Source: Oscillospiraceae bacterium (GTDB taxonomy: Bacteria > Bacillota_A > Clostridia > Oscillospirales > Oscillospiraceae). Taken from it: a DNA stretch of 22,274 nt. The notes under the pieces were generated by a model. That model was given only the letters and a program-made list of their open reading frames with translations. It was not told the origin of the DNA and ran no database searches. Position 1 is the first letter of the stretch. Each line of letters starts with the position of its first letter. The stretch spans positions 1-22,274 of the forward strand of contig JAILOS010000045.1 in NCBI GenBank assembly GCA_024690695.1, read 5' to 3'. The position numbers were made by a program, and so were the translations under genes. Below, piece after piece: positions 15,605 to 22,112 of the stretch.

Positions 15605-16696
15605 GTGAGCTTGAAGCTGCGCGAATACCATCAGCCCGATTTCGGCGCCGAGGCCCTGCGTCTGGCGCCCGACGCCGTGCTGAAGCCCGCTCCGGCGGAC
15701 GGCGTGGCCCCGGAGGGCTTCCACGCGATGAGCATTTTCCCCGAGTATTTCAAGATCGGCGGCCGCTGGCTGCTGGCTGAGGAGAGTCGGATGGACTGCG
15801 TCGCCGTTTACCAGGACGGCAAGGTGCAGGTGGTGGAGTTTCGCCGCCTGAAGAAGGGCGATCTCGTCGTGGTCGGCCGCACCGAAAATGGCGAGGACGG
15901 CATCTATATGCACGCCCACGGCTTTGACGAGAAAGCCTCGGAAAAGGACACCTTCGCTTTCCGGATGAACCGCTCGCGCGAGACGGCCTTCTCGAAGGAC
16001 TACGACGAGCTGTACGAGGTGCTCCGGCACGACCGCGAGCACGGCAAGATCGTCTGGGTGCTCGGCCCGGCCTTCGCCTTCGACCACGATGCGCGCGCGG
16101 CCTTCTCCAAGCTGATCGCCGCGGGCTACGTGGACGTGATCCTCGCCGGCAACGCGCTGGCGACGCACGATCTCGAGGGCGCCTATCTGCACACCGCGCT
16201 CGGCCAGGACATCTACACCCAGCAGAGCATACCGAACGGACATTACAACCACCTCGATACGATCAACCGCGCCCGGTATTACGGCAGCATCGGCGCCTTC
16301 ATCGAGGGGGAGAAGCTGGACAACGGCATCATCTACACCTGCGAGAAATGTCACGTGCCCTACGTGCTCGCTGGCTCCATCCGCGACGACGGGCCGCTGC
16401 CCCCGGTGATCGGCGACGTGTACGAGGCGCAGGACGCGATGCGCGCCCACGTCCGCGGCGCGACAACGGTGCTGTGTCTGGCGACAATGCTGCATTCGAT
16501 CGCCGTCGGCAACATGACGCCCTCCTTCCGCGTCCTGCCCGACGGGACCGTGCGACAGGTCTATTTCTACTGTGTCGATATCTCGGAGTTCACGACCAAC
16601 AAGCTGGCCGACCGCGGCTCCCTGTCCGCCAAGGCCATGGTGACGAACGTGCAGGACTTCATCGTCAACGTCTGCAAGGGTCTGGGCCTCGAGTGA
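15605..16696 (+). CDS. TIGR00300-type protein (LOR/SDH, ornithine cyclodeaminase-like)
   Basis: A 363-residue protein that I recognise as the TIGR00300 family: archaeal ornithine cyclodeaminase-like proteins and the C-terminal region of cyanobacterial AgrE/ArgZ, which convert ornithine to proline with bound NAD. Conserved runs include EGFHAMSIFPEYFKIGGRW, KGDLVVVGR, VWVLGPAF, ILAGNALATHDLEGA, GHYNHLDTINRAR, VLAGSIRDDGPLP and TKLADRG-like NKLADRGS near the end. The N-terminal LOR/SDH region (~90 residues in the relatives I know) is nearly absent; only ~30 residues precede the conserved core. There is no arginine dihydrolase domain. I choose GTG at 15605 since AGGAGG ends 8 nt before; the TTG at 15599 is too close. 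Activity is inferred from family only. Confidence 0.75.
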   Translation: MSLKLREYHQPDFGAEALRLAPDAVLKPAPADGVAPEGFHAMSIFPEYFKIGGRWLLAEESRMDCVAVYQDGKVQVVEFRRLKKGDLVVVGRTENGEDGIYMHAHGFDEKASEKDTFAFRMNRSRETAFSKDYDELYEVLRHDREHGKIVWVLGPAFAFDHDARAAFSKLIAAGYVDVILAGNALATHDLEGAYLHTALGQDIYTQQSIPNGHYNHLDTINRARYYGSIGAFIEGEKLDNGIIYTCEKCHVPYVLAGSIRDDGPLPPVIGDVYEAQDAMRAHVRGATTVLCLATMLHSIAVGNMTPSFRVLPDGTVRQVYFYCVDISEFTTNKLADRGSLSAKAMVTNVQDFIVNVCKGLGLE

Positions 16697-16746
16697 AAAT
16701 CCGAAAGAACAACGAAACCGTATAAGATGGAAAGAGAGGAAACCGT

Positions 16747-17685
16747 ATGAGCAGCTTCAAAGACCTTCGCATCGTAGACAACTTCTATCAGACCAGCTCT
16801 TACATCCCGATGCCCACCGTCATGCTCTCGACGCTGGCCGAGGACGGCAGCACCTCCGTGGGCTCCTACTCGCTGTGCTTCCCGTACTATATCGCGGGCA
16901 AGGGCTACTACGCCATGATCCTCGAGGCGCGCAACAGCTCGAACACCGCCCAGCATCTGCTCGCGGGAAGAAAGCAGGTCGCCATCAACTTCATGCCCGA
17001 GGGCCCCGGCTATCACAAAAAGATCGTCGCCCAGGGCTGGCCCGGCGACACCCCCGCCGAGAAGATGAAGAATTTCGGTTTCACGCTCGAGGACGGCCTG
17101 TGCATGCAGGAAGACCCCTCCACGCCGCGCCCGAAGGTGGTCTCCGAGGCCTATCAGGTCTTTGAGTGCACCTGGGTCAGCGAGCTGGAAAACGCCGACG
17201 AGGACATCGGCCGCAAGCTCGAGGACGGCTGCTATCCGCCCCCGTACAAAAACTTCAACGGCATCACCTCCCAGTACGGCGCGCACTTCATCCTGCGCAT
17301 CGACAAGGTGCTGATGAAGCCGAAGTTCTACGACAACATCATCGACGGCGTCAAGGGCCGCCTCTGGCCGAACGTGCTGATCTGCCACGGCTACCGCGAC
17401 AGCAAGAACTTCTGGTTCGCCCGCACGCCGCGCCTCGTGCCGGAGCTGCTGCCGATCCGCAACGCGACGCTCTCCTCCGTGCGCTACGCGGCCGACCGCA
17501 CCGACCCGAACGTACACTTTACCGACGACGCGCTGGAGATGCTGCTGAACGTGCCGCGCATCTTCCTGCCGACCGTGCTGAAGGGCTGTGTCGCCTGGGC
17601 GAAGGAGCACGGCGTCACGGAGGTCACCGCGGCCGAGATGAAGATCATCAACGACAAGCGCGCCAAGGAGAAAGGCAAGGGCTGA
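16747..17685 (+). CDS. Flavin-reductase-like protein with C-terminal PCP_red-like domain
   Basis: A 312-residue protein without signal peptide or membrane segment. Residues ~15-220 resemble the FMN-binding split barrel of flavin reductases and flavoredoxins (PMPTVMLSTL at 19-28, GSYSLCFPYYIAGKGYY, then RKQVAINFMPEGPG). Residues ~256-304 resemble the PCP_red domain found at the C-terminus of dark-operative protochlorophyllide reductase subunit B: F-T-D-D-A-L, NVPRIFLPTVLKG, then AKEHGVTEVTAAEM. That domain usually reads W-x3-A, a V-P-x-F-x-R turn and a G-I/V-T-x-V-T-x-E tail. I infer a flavoprotein acting on an unknown substrate. It is 50 nt after the TIGR00300 gene and 1 nt before the next membrane gene. 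AGAGG lies about 7 nt before the ATG. Confidence 0.65.
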   Translation: MSSFKDLRIVDNFYQTSSYIPMPTVMLSTLAEDGSTSVGSYSLCFPYYIAGKGYYAMILEARNSSNTAQHLLAGRKQVAINFMPEGPGYHKKIVAQGWPGDTPAEKMKNFGFTLEDGLCMQEDPSTPRPKVVSEAYQVFECTWVSELENADEDIGRKLEDGCYPPPYKNFNGITSQYGAHFILRIDKVLMKPKFYDNIIDGVKGRLWPNVLICHGYRDSKNFWFARTPRLVPELLPIRNATLSSVRYAADRTDPNVHFTDDALEMLLNVPRIFLPTVLKGCVAWAKEHGVTEVTAAEMKIINDKRAKEKGKG

Positions 17686-17686
17686 T

Positions 17687-18313
17687 ATGAACGAGGTCTA
17701 TGACGTATCCGTGATCATGGGGCTGGTCGATTTCATCCCCGTGTTCCTCTTCGGCGCCGCCGCCGTGCTGCTGCAGCGCGACCTCTACAATAAAATGCCC
17801 AAATACGCCTTCGCCTGCCTCGCCGCCGGCGCGGTGGACGCTTTTCTGGCGGGCTTCTTCAAGGCCCTGTGGAAAACGCTCTACGCTGCCGGGGTCTGCG
17901 ATTTCGCGGTGCTCAACACCCTCTTTATGCCCCTGCAGTCCCTGGGCCTGCTGCTGTTCGGCTTCGGCATCGTCCTGATGCTGACGCAGAAGCGCAAGGC
18001 GGCGATGGCCGTCGCGGCGCCGGCCGTGTTCAAGGGAACGGTCGTCTTCATCTCGATGATGGTGCTGGGCCTGGGCGCCGCCTGCGGCGGACTCAGCGTT
18101 CTCGCGGCGAAGATGAAAAAGGGCTGGCTGATCCCGATCTTCGTCCTCACCTTCTTCTGCTATATGGGCATGGGGTATCTCGCCAGCCGCGGGGACAATT
18201 CCGCCGCGGCCAACTGGATCGAGCAGGGGGTCAACACCCTCGGCGAGATCCTGCTTCTCACCGGTACGCTCGGCCTGCACCGCGCGGGTCTGCGCGATTT
18301 CAAGCTGCAATAA
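17687..18313 (+). CDS. Unknown six-helix membrane protein
   Basis: I do not recognise a family. The 208-residue chain has about six hydrophobic segments, near 8-29, 40-62, 73-98, 115-139, 145-165 and 176-198, with short loops carrying Lys/Arg (KMPK, QKRK, KMKK) that suggest the cytoplasmic sides. There are no cysteine clusters or nucleotide-binding motifs. It starts one base after the stop of the flavin-reductase-like gene, which strongly implies co-translation and a linked function, perhaps as a membrane anchor or electron-accepting partner. The next gene follows after 24 nt. Confidence 0.8.
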   Translation: MNEVYDVSVIMGLVDFIPVFLFGAAAVLLQRDLYNKMPKYAFACLAAGAVDAFLAGFFKALWKTLYAAGVCDFAVLNTLFMPLQSLGLLLFGFGIVLMLTQKRKAAMAVAAPAVFKGTVVFISMMVLGLGAACGGLSVLAAKMKKGWLIPIFVLTFFCYMGMGYLASRGDNSAAANWIEQGVNTLGEILLLTGTLGLHRAGLRDFKLQ

Positions 18314-18337
18314 ATAGTTGGAAAGGAAGTACTTACT

Positions 18338-19129
18338 ATGTGGCAATTTCTGGTCCTCTTTGCGGTTGCGATGCTCATCAGCTCCATCGGCTTTAAAAAC
18401 TACGTCTGGTTCATCTCCCTCGGCTACGGCTTCTCCATCGCCGGCGCCGGCATCCTGATGCTGATCCTCTTCGGCGCGAACCTCACCTTCGGCACGGTTC
18501 TCTGCTGCATCATCTTCTTCCTCTACGGCTGCCGTCTGGGCGGTTACCTCGCGTACCGCGAGCTCAAGAGCAGCTCCTACAAGAAGAACATGGTCGGCGA
18601 GATCAAGGACGGCAAGACGGTCCCGATGGGCGTCAAGATCGCCATCTGGGTCACCTGCGCGCTGCTCTACGCCACCCAGGTCTCCCCGGTCTTCTTCCGC
18701 CTGCTCAACGAGGCTGAGGACAACGCGATGGTCTTCATCGGCGCGGTCATCATGGTCTGCGGCATCACGCTCGAGTCCGCGGCCGACATCCAGAAGAACA
18801 AAGCCAAGAAGGTCAATCCCCGCCGCTTCGTGGACACCGGCCTGTTCCGCATTGTCCGCTGCCCGAACTATCTGGGCGAGATGATCTTCTGGACCGGCGT
18901 GTTCCTGTCCGGCATCGGCGCGGTGGAGGGCTTCCAGTGGCTCGTCGCGCTGCTCGGCTACAGCGGCATCATCTTCGTCATGTTCTCCGGCGCCCGCCGT
19001 CTGGAGATCCGCCAGAACAAGAACTACGGCGCGGATCCCGAGTATCAGCGTTACGTCAAGAGCGTGCCCATCCTGCTGCCCTTCGTCCCGCTCTACAGCG
19101 TGGAGAAGTACAAGTGGCTCGTCGCCTGA
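18338..19129 (+). CDS. DUF1295 family membrane protein (steroid 5-alpha-reductase/ICMT-like)
   Basis: A 263-residue membrane protein with about 7 hydrophobic segments. It has the DUF1295 pattern: ESAADIQK at 146-153, TGLFRIVRCPNYLGEMIFW at ~167-185, and ARRLEIRQNKNYG followed by YQRYVKSVPILLPFVP at the C-terminus. Relatives include steroid 5-alpha-reductase-like and isoprenylcysteine methyltransferase-like proteins, which bind NADPH or SAM at the R-H-P-N-Y motif. Here the His is replaced by Cys175 (R-C-P-N-Y). Function is unknown. It is the last gene of the operon, with GGAAAGGAA upstream of the ATG and a strong terminator 20 nt after the stop. Confidence 0.78.
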   Translation: MWQFLVLFAVAMLISSIGFKNYVWFISLGYGFSIAGAGILMLILFGANLTFGTVLCCIIFFLYGCRLGGYLAYRELKSSSYKKNMVGEIKDGKTVPMGVKIAIWVTCALLYATQVSPVFFRLLNEAEDNAMVFIGAVIMVCGITLESAADIQKNKAKKVNPRRFVDTGLFRIVRCPNYLGEMIFWTGVFLSGIGAVEGFQWLVALLGYSGIIFVMFSGARRLEIRQNKNYGADPEYQRYVKSVPILLPFVPLYSVEKYKWLVA

Positions 19130-19148
19130 GCGAAGCTCCTTCAACATA

Positions 19149-19186
19149 AAAAGCCGCCCTCCCCGATGCCGGGGAGGGCGGCTTTT
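19149..19186. terminator. Strong bidirectional terminator
   Basis: A 17-bp perfect stem (19149-19165 with 19170-19186) with a 4-nt loop ATGC, flanked by AAAA on one side and TTTT on the other. It ends the four-gene plus-strand operon and also the minus-strand BMP-type gene. Confidence 0.93.
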
Positions 19187-19201
19187 GCTGCGCTGCCGCA
19201 T

Positions 19202-20755
19202 TTACTCGATGAGATCGATGGTGACGTGGGCGGTGGATTTGAGATTGCTCCAATCGCTGTCGACAGTGATCTCGCCCCTTGCGAGTTGGTCAAGCACGTC
19301 CTCATACTGCTGCACGGTCCAGTTCCGGAGGGACCAGGTGGCGGTGGGCAGGCCGACGGCATTCTGCGTCGCGCCCATCAAGCCGGAGGCACTGCGCAGG
19401 TCGTTCCAATGATGGCCGTAAAACATGTCCAGCGCGTTGCCGGTCGCCATATCAAGACGTTTAGCAGCGGAGGTGAGCACGGTGTCGGACGAGAAGGACT
19501 GGTCGACGTCGACGCCGATGACCTTCCCGCCGGTGGCGGAGGCAGCCGCCGTAACGGACTGGAACATGGAGCCGCCGCAGACAAAGATGACCTCGGTCCC
19601 ACTGCTGTACCAGCTCTTGGCCAACGACTCCAGCTCGGGGGAGGCGCTGAAAGAGGAACCGTAAAGGAAGGAATACTTGATGTCCACCTGTACGTTCTTC
19701 ACTGCCGCAGCAGCCTCGGCGCCCTGAACGTAGCCGTAGCCGTAACGGTTGACAGCGGGGTTCATGCCGCCGCCGGCGCCGCAGAAGCCGAGCCTGGTGT
19801 AGCCTTCCATGACGGCCGCGTAGCCGGCGAGGAAGCCGGCCTGCTCTTCACGGAAGATGACAGGGGCGACGTTGTCATATCCGAGATCCCAACCGTCGAT
19901 GAAGATGAACTTCACGTTGGTGAACTCCTTGGCGGCCTTCTCGAGGGCACCGGCCTGCATGAAGCCGGAGCAGACGATGACCTCGGCACCGTTGTCGACG
20001 GCGGCCTTCATCGCGTTGTAGCGGTCGTTGTCCGTGGCCCAGTCGCCGTTGGCAGGGATGTAATACTTATAGGTGAGGCCGATGTCGTGGGCGTAGAGCT
20101 TAACGCCGTCATAGGTGAACTGGTTGTAGCTTAAATCCTTCAGGCTGCCGGTGTCGGTTATAAAGGCGATCTTATACACGCCGTCCGGGGCGGTCATCTC
20201 GTCGGGAATGCTGTCGGCGGAGACGGTCGCCGGGCCGGCGGTTGTGACAGAGTCGTCGGCTGTGCTCTCGCTCTGGCTCAAGCCGATGGAAACGCTGCTT
20301 TCCGTATCAGACTTCTTCCCGGAGCGCCTGTCGTCATCGTCGTCCTTGTCCCGGTTGAGAAGGAAGAAGATGACGCCGCCGGCGACCAGCAGCACGACGA
20401 CGAGAGCCGCGATCAGGATCGGGACGGCTTTACTCTTCGGCTTTGCGGCGGGCGGCTCTGCGGGAGTCGGCTTTTGCTCAGTTGCGGCTTGTGCGTAGCT
20501 CTTTTGCCGGTTCGCGCTCTGCTGGTTTGCGCCTTGCTGGTTTGCGCCTTGCTGATTGGCACCCTGCTGGTTCGCGCCGCCCTGCGGATTCGCGCCCTGC
20601 TGCATGGCTTCGCGCTGCTTCCGGCGCTCGACGGCGGCGGCCTCCTCGCGGGAGACGCCGCAGCAGACGCAGAAAGTCCCCTGATTTTCGGTTTCGCAGG
20701 CGGGGCAGATCCAGGTTTTCCCCGGCTGCACCGGCGTCGGATCGTTGTTGCTCAT
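19202..20755 (-). CDS. Zinc ribbon-TM-BMP domain protein, membrane-anchored binding protein
   Basis: A 517-residue three-part protein. Residues 15-35 form a zinc ribbon (C17-x2-C20 and C29-x2-C32). A low-complexity linker of Gln-Gln-Gly-Ala-Asn repeats (about 52-87) and a Pro/Lys-rich stretch follow, then one transmembrane helix (115-138) and an acidic linker. Residues ~199-510 match the BMP/PnrA-type substrate-binding fold (DTGSLKD at 206-212, FIFIDG, FREEQAGFLAGYAA, VIGVDVDQS). BMP proteins usually are lipoproteins feeding nucleosides to an ABC transporter; here there is no lipobox and no transporter gene in the window. The likely topology is zinc ribbon inside and binding domain outside, which suggests a sensor or receptor role (inference). 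AAAGGAGG lies 7 nt before the ATG. It may be co-transcribed with the FMN enzyme gene 39 nt upstream. Confidence 0.82.
   Translation of the reverse strand: MSNNDPTPVQPGKTWICPACETENQGTFCVCCGVSREEAAAVERRKQREAMQQGANPQGGANQQGANQQGANQQGANQQSANRQKSYAQAATEQKPTPAEPPAAKPKSKAVPILIAALVVVLLVAGGVIFFLLNRDKDDDDDRRSGKKSDTESSVSIGLSQSESTADDSVTTAGPATVSADSIPDEMTAPDGVYKIAFITDTGSLKDLSYNQFTYDGVKLYAHDIGLTYKYYIPANGDWATDNDRYNAMKAAVDNGAEVIVCSGFMQAGALEKAAKEFTNVKFIFIDGWDLGYDNVAPVIFREEQAGFLAGYAAVMEGYTRLGFCGAGGGMNPAVNRYGYGYVQGAEAAAAVKNVQVDIKYSFLYGSSFSASPELESLAKSWYSSGTEVIFVCGGSMFQSVTAAASATGGKVIGVDVDQSFSSDTVLTSAAKRLDMATGNALDMFYGHHWNDLRSASGLMGATQNAVGLPTATWSLRNWTVQQYEDVLDQLARGEITVDSDWSNLKSTAHVTIDLIE
20510..20569 (-). repeat. 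15-bp in-frame tandem repeats in the BMP-type gene
   Basis: Four consecutive 15-nt units (20510, 20525, 20540, 20555), the middle two identical, encode Gln-Gln-(Gly/Ser)-Ala-Asn. A degenerate copy continues to about 20602. Copy-number change would keep the frame, so linker length may vary between strains. Confidence 0.85.
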
Positions 20756-20794
20756 GTCGTTGCCTCCTTTATGTTTCGGCTTCAGCCGTGCTTT

Positions 20795-21814
20795 TTATTC
20801 TATACGGATTTTTTCCGGCCCGATGTCCGACAGCCTGCGGCAGCCGGTCATCAGCATGTTTTCGCGCAGGTTTTCGAGGATTTTCTCCGTGTACAGCGCG
20901 ACGCCCTCGCGTCCGCCGCCGTGACCTGCGACGACGTAGGGCCGCCCGATCAGCACGGCGTCCGCGCCGAGCGCCAGGCACTTGAACACGTCGAGACCGG
21001 AGCGGATCCCGCCGTCGACGAAGATCTTCACCCGGCTGCCGACTGCCTCGCGGATCTCGGGCAGCATCGAGCAGGGGGCCGGCGCGTCTTCGATCACGCG
21101 GCCGCCGTGCGTGGACACGACGATGCCGTAACAGCCGGCGTCGGCGCAGCGCAGCGCGGAGGCGGCCGTCATCACGCCCTTCATGATGAAGGGGATGCGC
21201 AGCCCCTGCGTGATCTCGCGCAGCAGAGCCGGCGCCATCGGATAGACGGGCTTGCCGGCGAGCTTCAGATTCGGGTTGCCGCAGGAGTCGATATCCACGG
21301 CGACCGCGCAGGCGCCCGAGGCCTCCACGTCGCGCAGGCGGCCCAGCAGCTCGTCCTTCGCCCAGGGCTTGATCGTCGGCACGCCGAGCCCGCCGACGTC
21401 CTGGATCACCGGCAGCGAGAGGCGGAAGAGCTTCTCGTTCGGCCCGTCCGGCGTGAAGGCCAGGCTGCCGCCGTCGACCATGCCGCGGATGCTGATCTCC
21501 GCCCAGGTCCGGTCGCTGATCGCGCCGTTATAGTTGTTGGTCATGCCGCCGATCGGCGCCATGAAGACGGGCAGCGCGAAGCGACGGCCGAAGAGCTCGA
21601 TCGACGGGTCGATCTCGCCGGGCTCGTAGATCACGTCCATCATCAGCTTGACGCGGCGCAGATACTCGCGGCAGACGGTGAAGGAGCTGCCGCTGCCGAT
21701 CCCGCCGACGCCGGGGATCTGTCCGCGGCAGGCGAGACCGTTGCACTCCGGGCAGGCCCGGCAGTTGGGGGCCATGACCGAGCGCGCTTTTTCCCAGATT
21801 TCTTCCAGTGTCAT
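20795..21814 (-). CDS. FMN-dependent alpha-hydroxyacid oxidoreductase with N-terminal Cys cluster
   Basis: A 339-residue TIM-barrel flavoprotein of the FMN_dh family (LldD, lactate/glycolate oxidase). Core signatures: PVFMAPIGG, FIMKGV with the FMN Lys, VVSTHGGR with the catalytic His (canonical V-S-N-H-G-G-R), VDGGIRSGLDVFKCLALGADAV, and IGRPYV. Near the N-terminus lies C18-x2-C21-x2-C24-x4-C29, absent from classical lactate oxidases. This could hold an iron-sulfur cluster or zinc, suggesting electron transfer to a protein acceptor rather than O2. Its substrate is probably a 2-hydroxyacid. It begins 11 nt after the Lar-like gene, with AGGAGA upstream of the ATG. Confidence 0.87.
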   Translation of the reverse strand: MTLEEIWEKARSVMAPNCRACPECNGLACRGQIPGVGGIGSGSSFTVCREYLRRVKLMMDVIYEPGEIDPSIELFGRRFALPVFMAPIGGMTNNYNGAISDRTWAEISIRGMVDGGSLAFTPDGPNEKLFRLSLPVIQDVGGLGVPTIKPWAKDELLGRLRDVEASGACAVAVDIDSCGNPNLKLAGKPVYPMAPALLREITQGLRIPFIMKGVMTAASALRCADAGCYGIVVSTHGGRVIEDAPAPCSMLPEIREAVGSRVKIFVDGGIRSGLDVFKCLALGADAVLIGRPYVVAGHGGGREGVALYTEKILENLRENMLMTGCRRLSDIGPEKIRIE

Positions 21815-21825
21815 CGGGCTTCTCC

Positions 21826-22050
21826 TTATTCTCCGATATCGGGCCGCACGACCTTGCCGAAATTCCAGAGCTGCGCGGCCTTGCGGGCGGCCTCGGCGCG
21901 CTCCTCCGGGCGGCGGTACTCAAAATGAGCGGTCTGCGCGCCGCAGTCCATGCACACGGCGTACCAGCACCAGCCACGCTCCTCCTCCAGCAGACCCGCG
22001 CCCCCGCAGTAGGGGCAGTCCTGCAGCTCAAACTGTTCGTAAATATCCAC
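21826..22050 (-). CDS. Lar-like zinc-ribbon small protein
   Basis: A 74-residue protein with C12-x2-C15 and C33-x2-C36, then an Ala/Arg-rich helix ending in Leu-Trp-Asn. This is the pattern of the Lar restriction-alleviation family (C-P-x-C-G-G start, C-x2-C-G-A middle, A-x-x-x-W-N end), small proteins common on phages and in Clostridia chromosomes. Anti-restriction activity is not proven for most members. The start is GTG, with GGAGGG 6 nt upstream. It is first in a presumed operon with the FMN enzyme gene (11-nt gap). Nothing else nearby is phage-like. Confidence 0.7.
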   Translation of the reverse strand: MDIYEQFELQDCPYCGGAGLLEEERGWCWYAVCMDCGAQTAHFEYRRPEERAEAARKAAQLWNFGKVVRPDIGE

Positions 22051-22083
22051 GATATTCCCTCCGTGTTCAGAAATTCAGACAGC

Positions 22084-22112
22084 AGTATATCAGTTTTCGC
22101 GGCGTTTGCCAA
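22084..22112 (-). promoter_or_regulatory. Promoter for the Lar-like/FMN enzyme operon, overlapping the ogt 3' end
   Basis: On the minus strand TTGGCA (complement of 22107-22112) and TATACT (complement of 22084-22089) each match the sigma-70 consensus at 5/6, with a 17-nt spacer. A TG one base before the -10 gives the extended form. The -10 overlaps or abuts the ogt stop codon, so the promoter is built into the end of that gene. Transcription would start near 22077, about 27 nt before the GTG start. Confidence 0.7.

Noticed and set aside
16714..16748. 10-bp direct repeat GAAACCGTAT before the flavin-reductase-like gene
   Set aside because: Two copies only, one covering the start codon; too little to claim a regulatory site.
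20510..20602. CRISPR-like short repeats
   Set aside because: 15-bp units have no spacers and encode an in-frame Gln-Gly-Ala-Asn linker.
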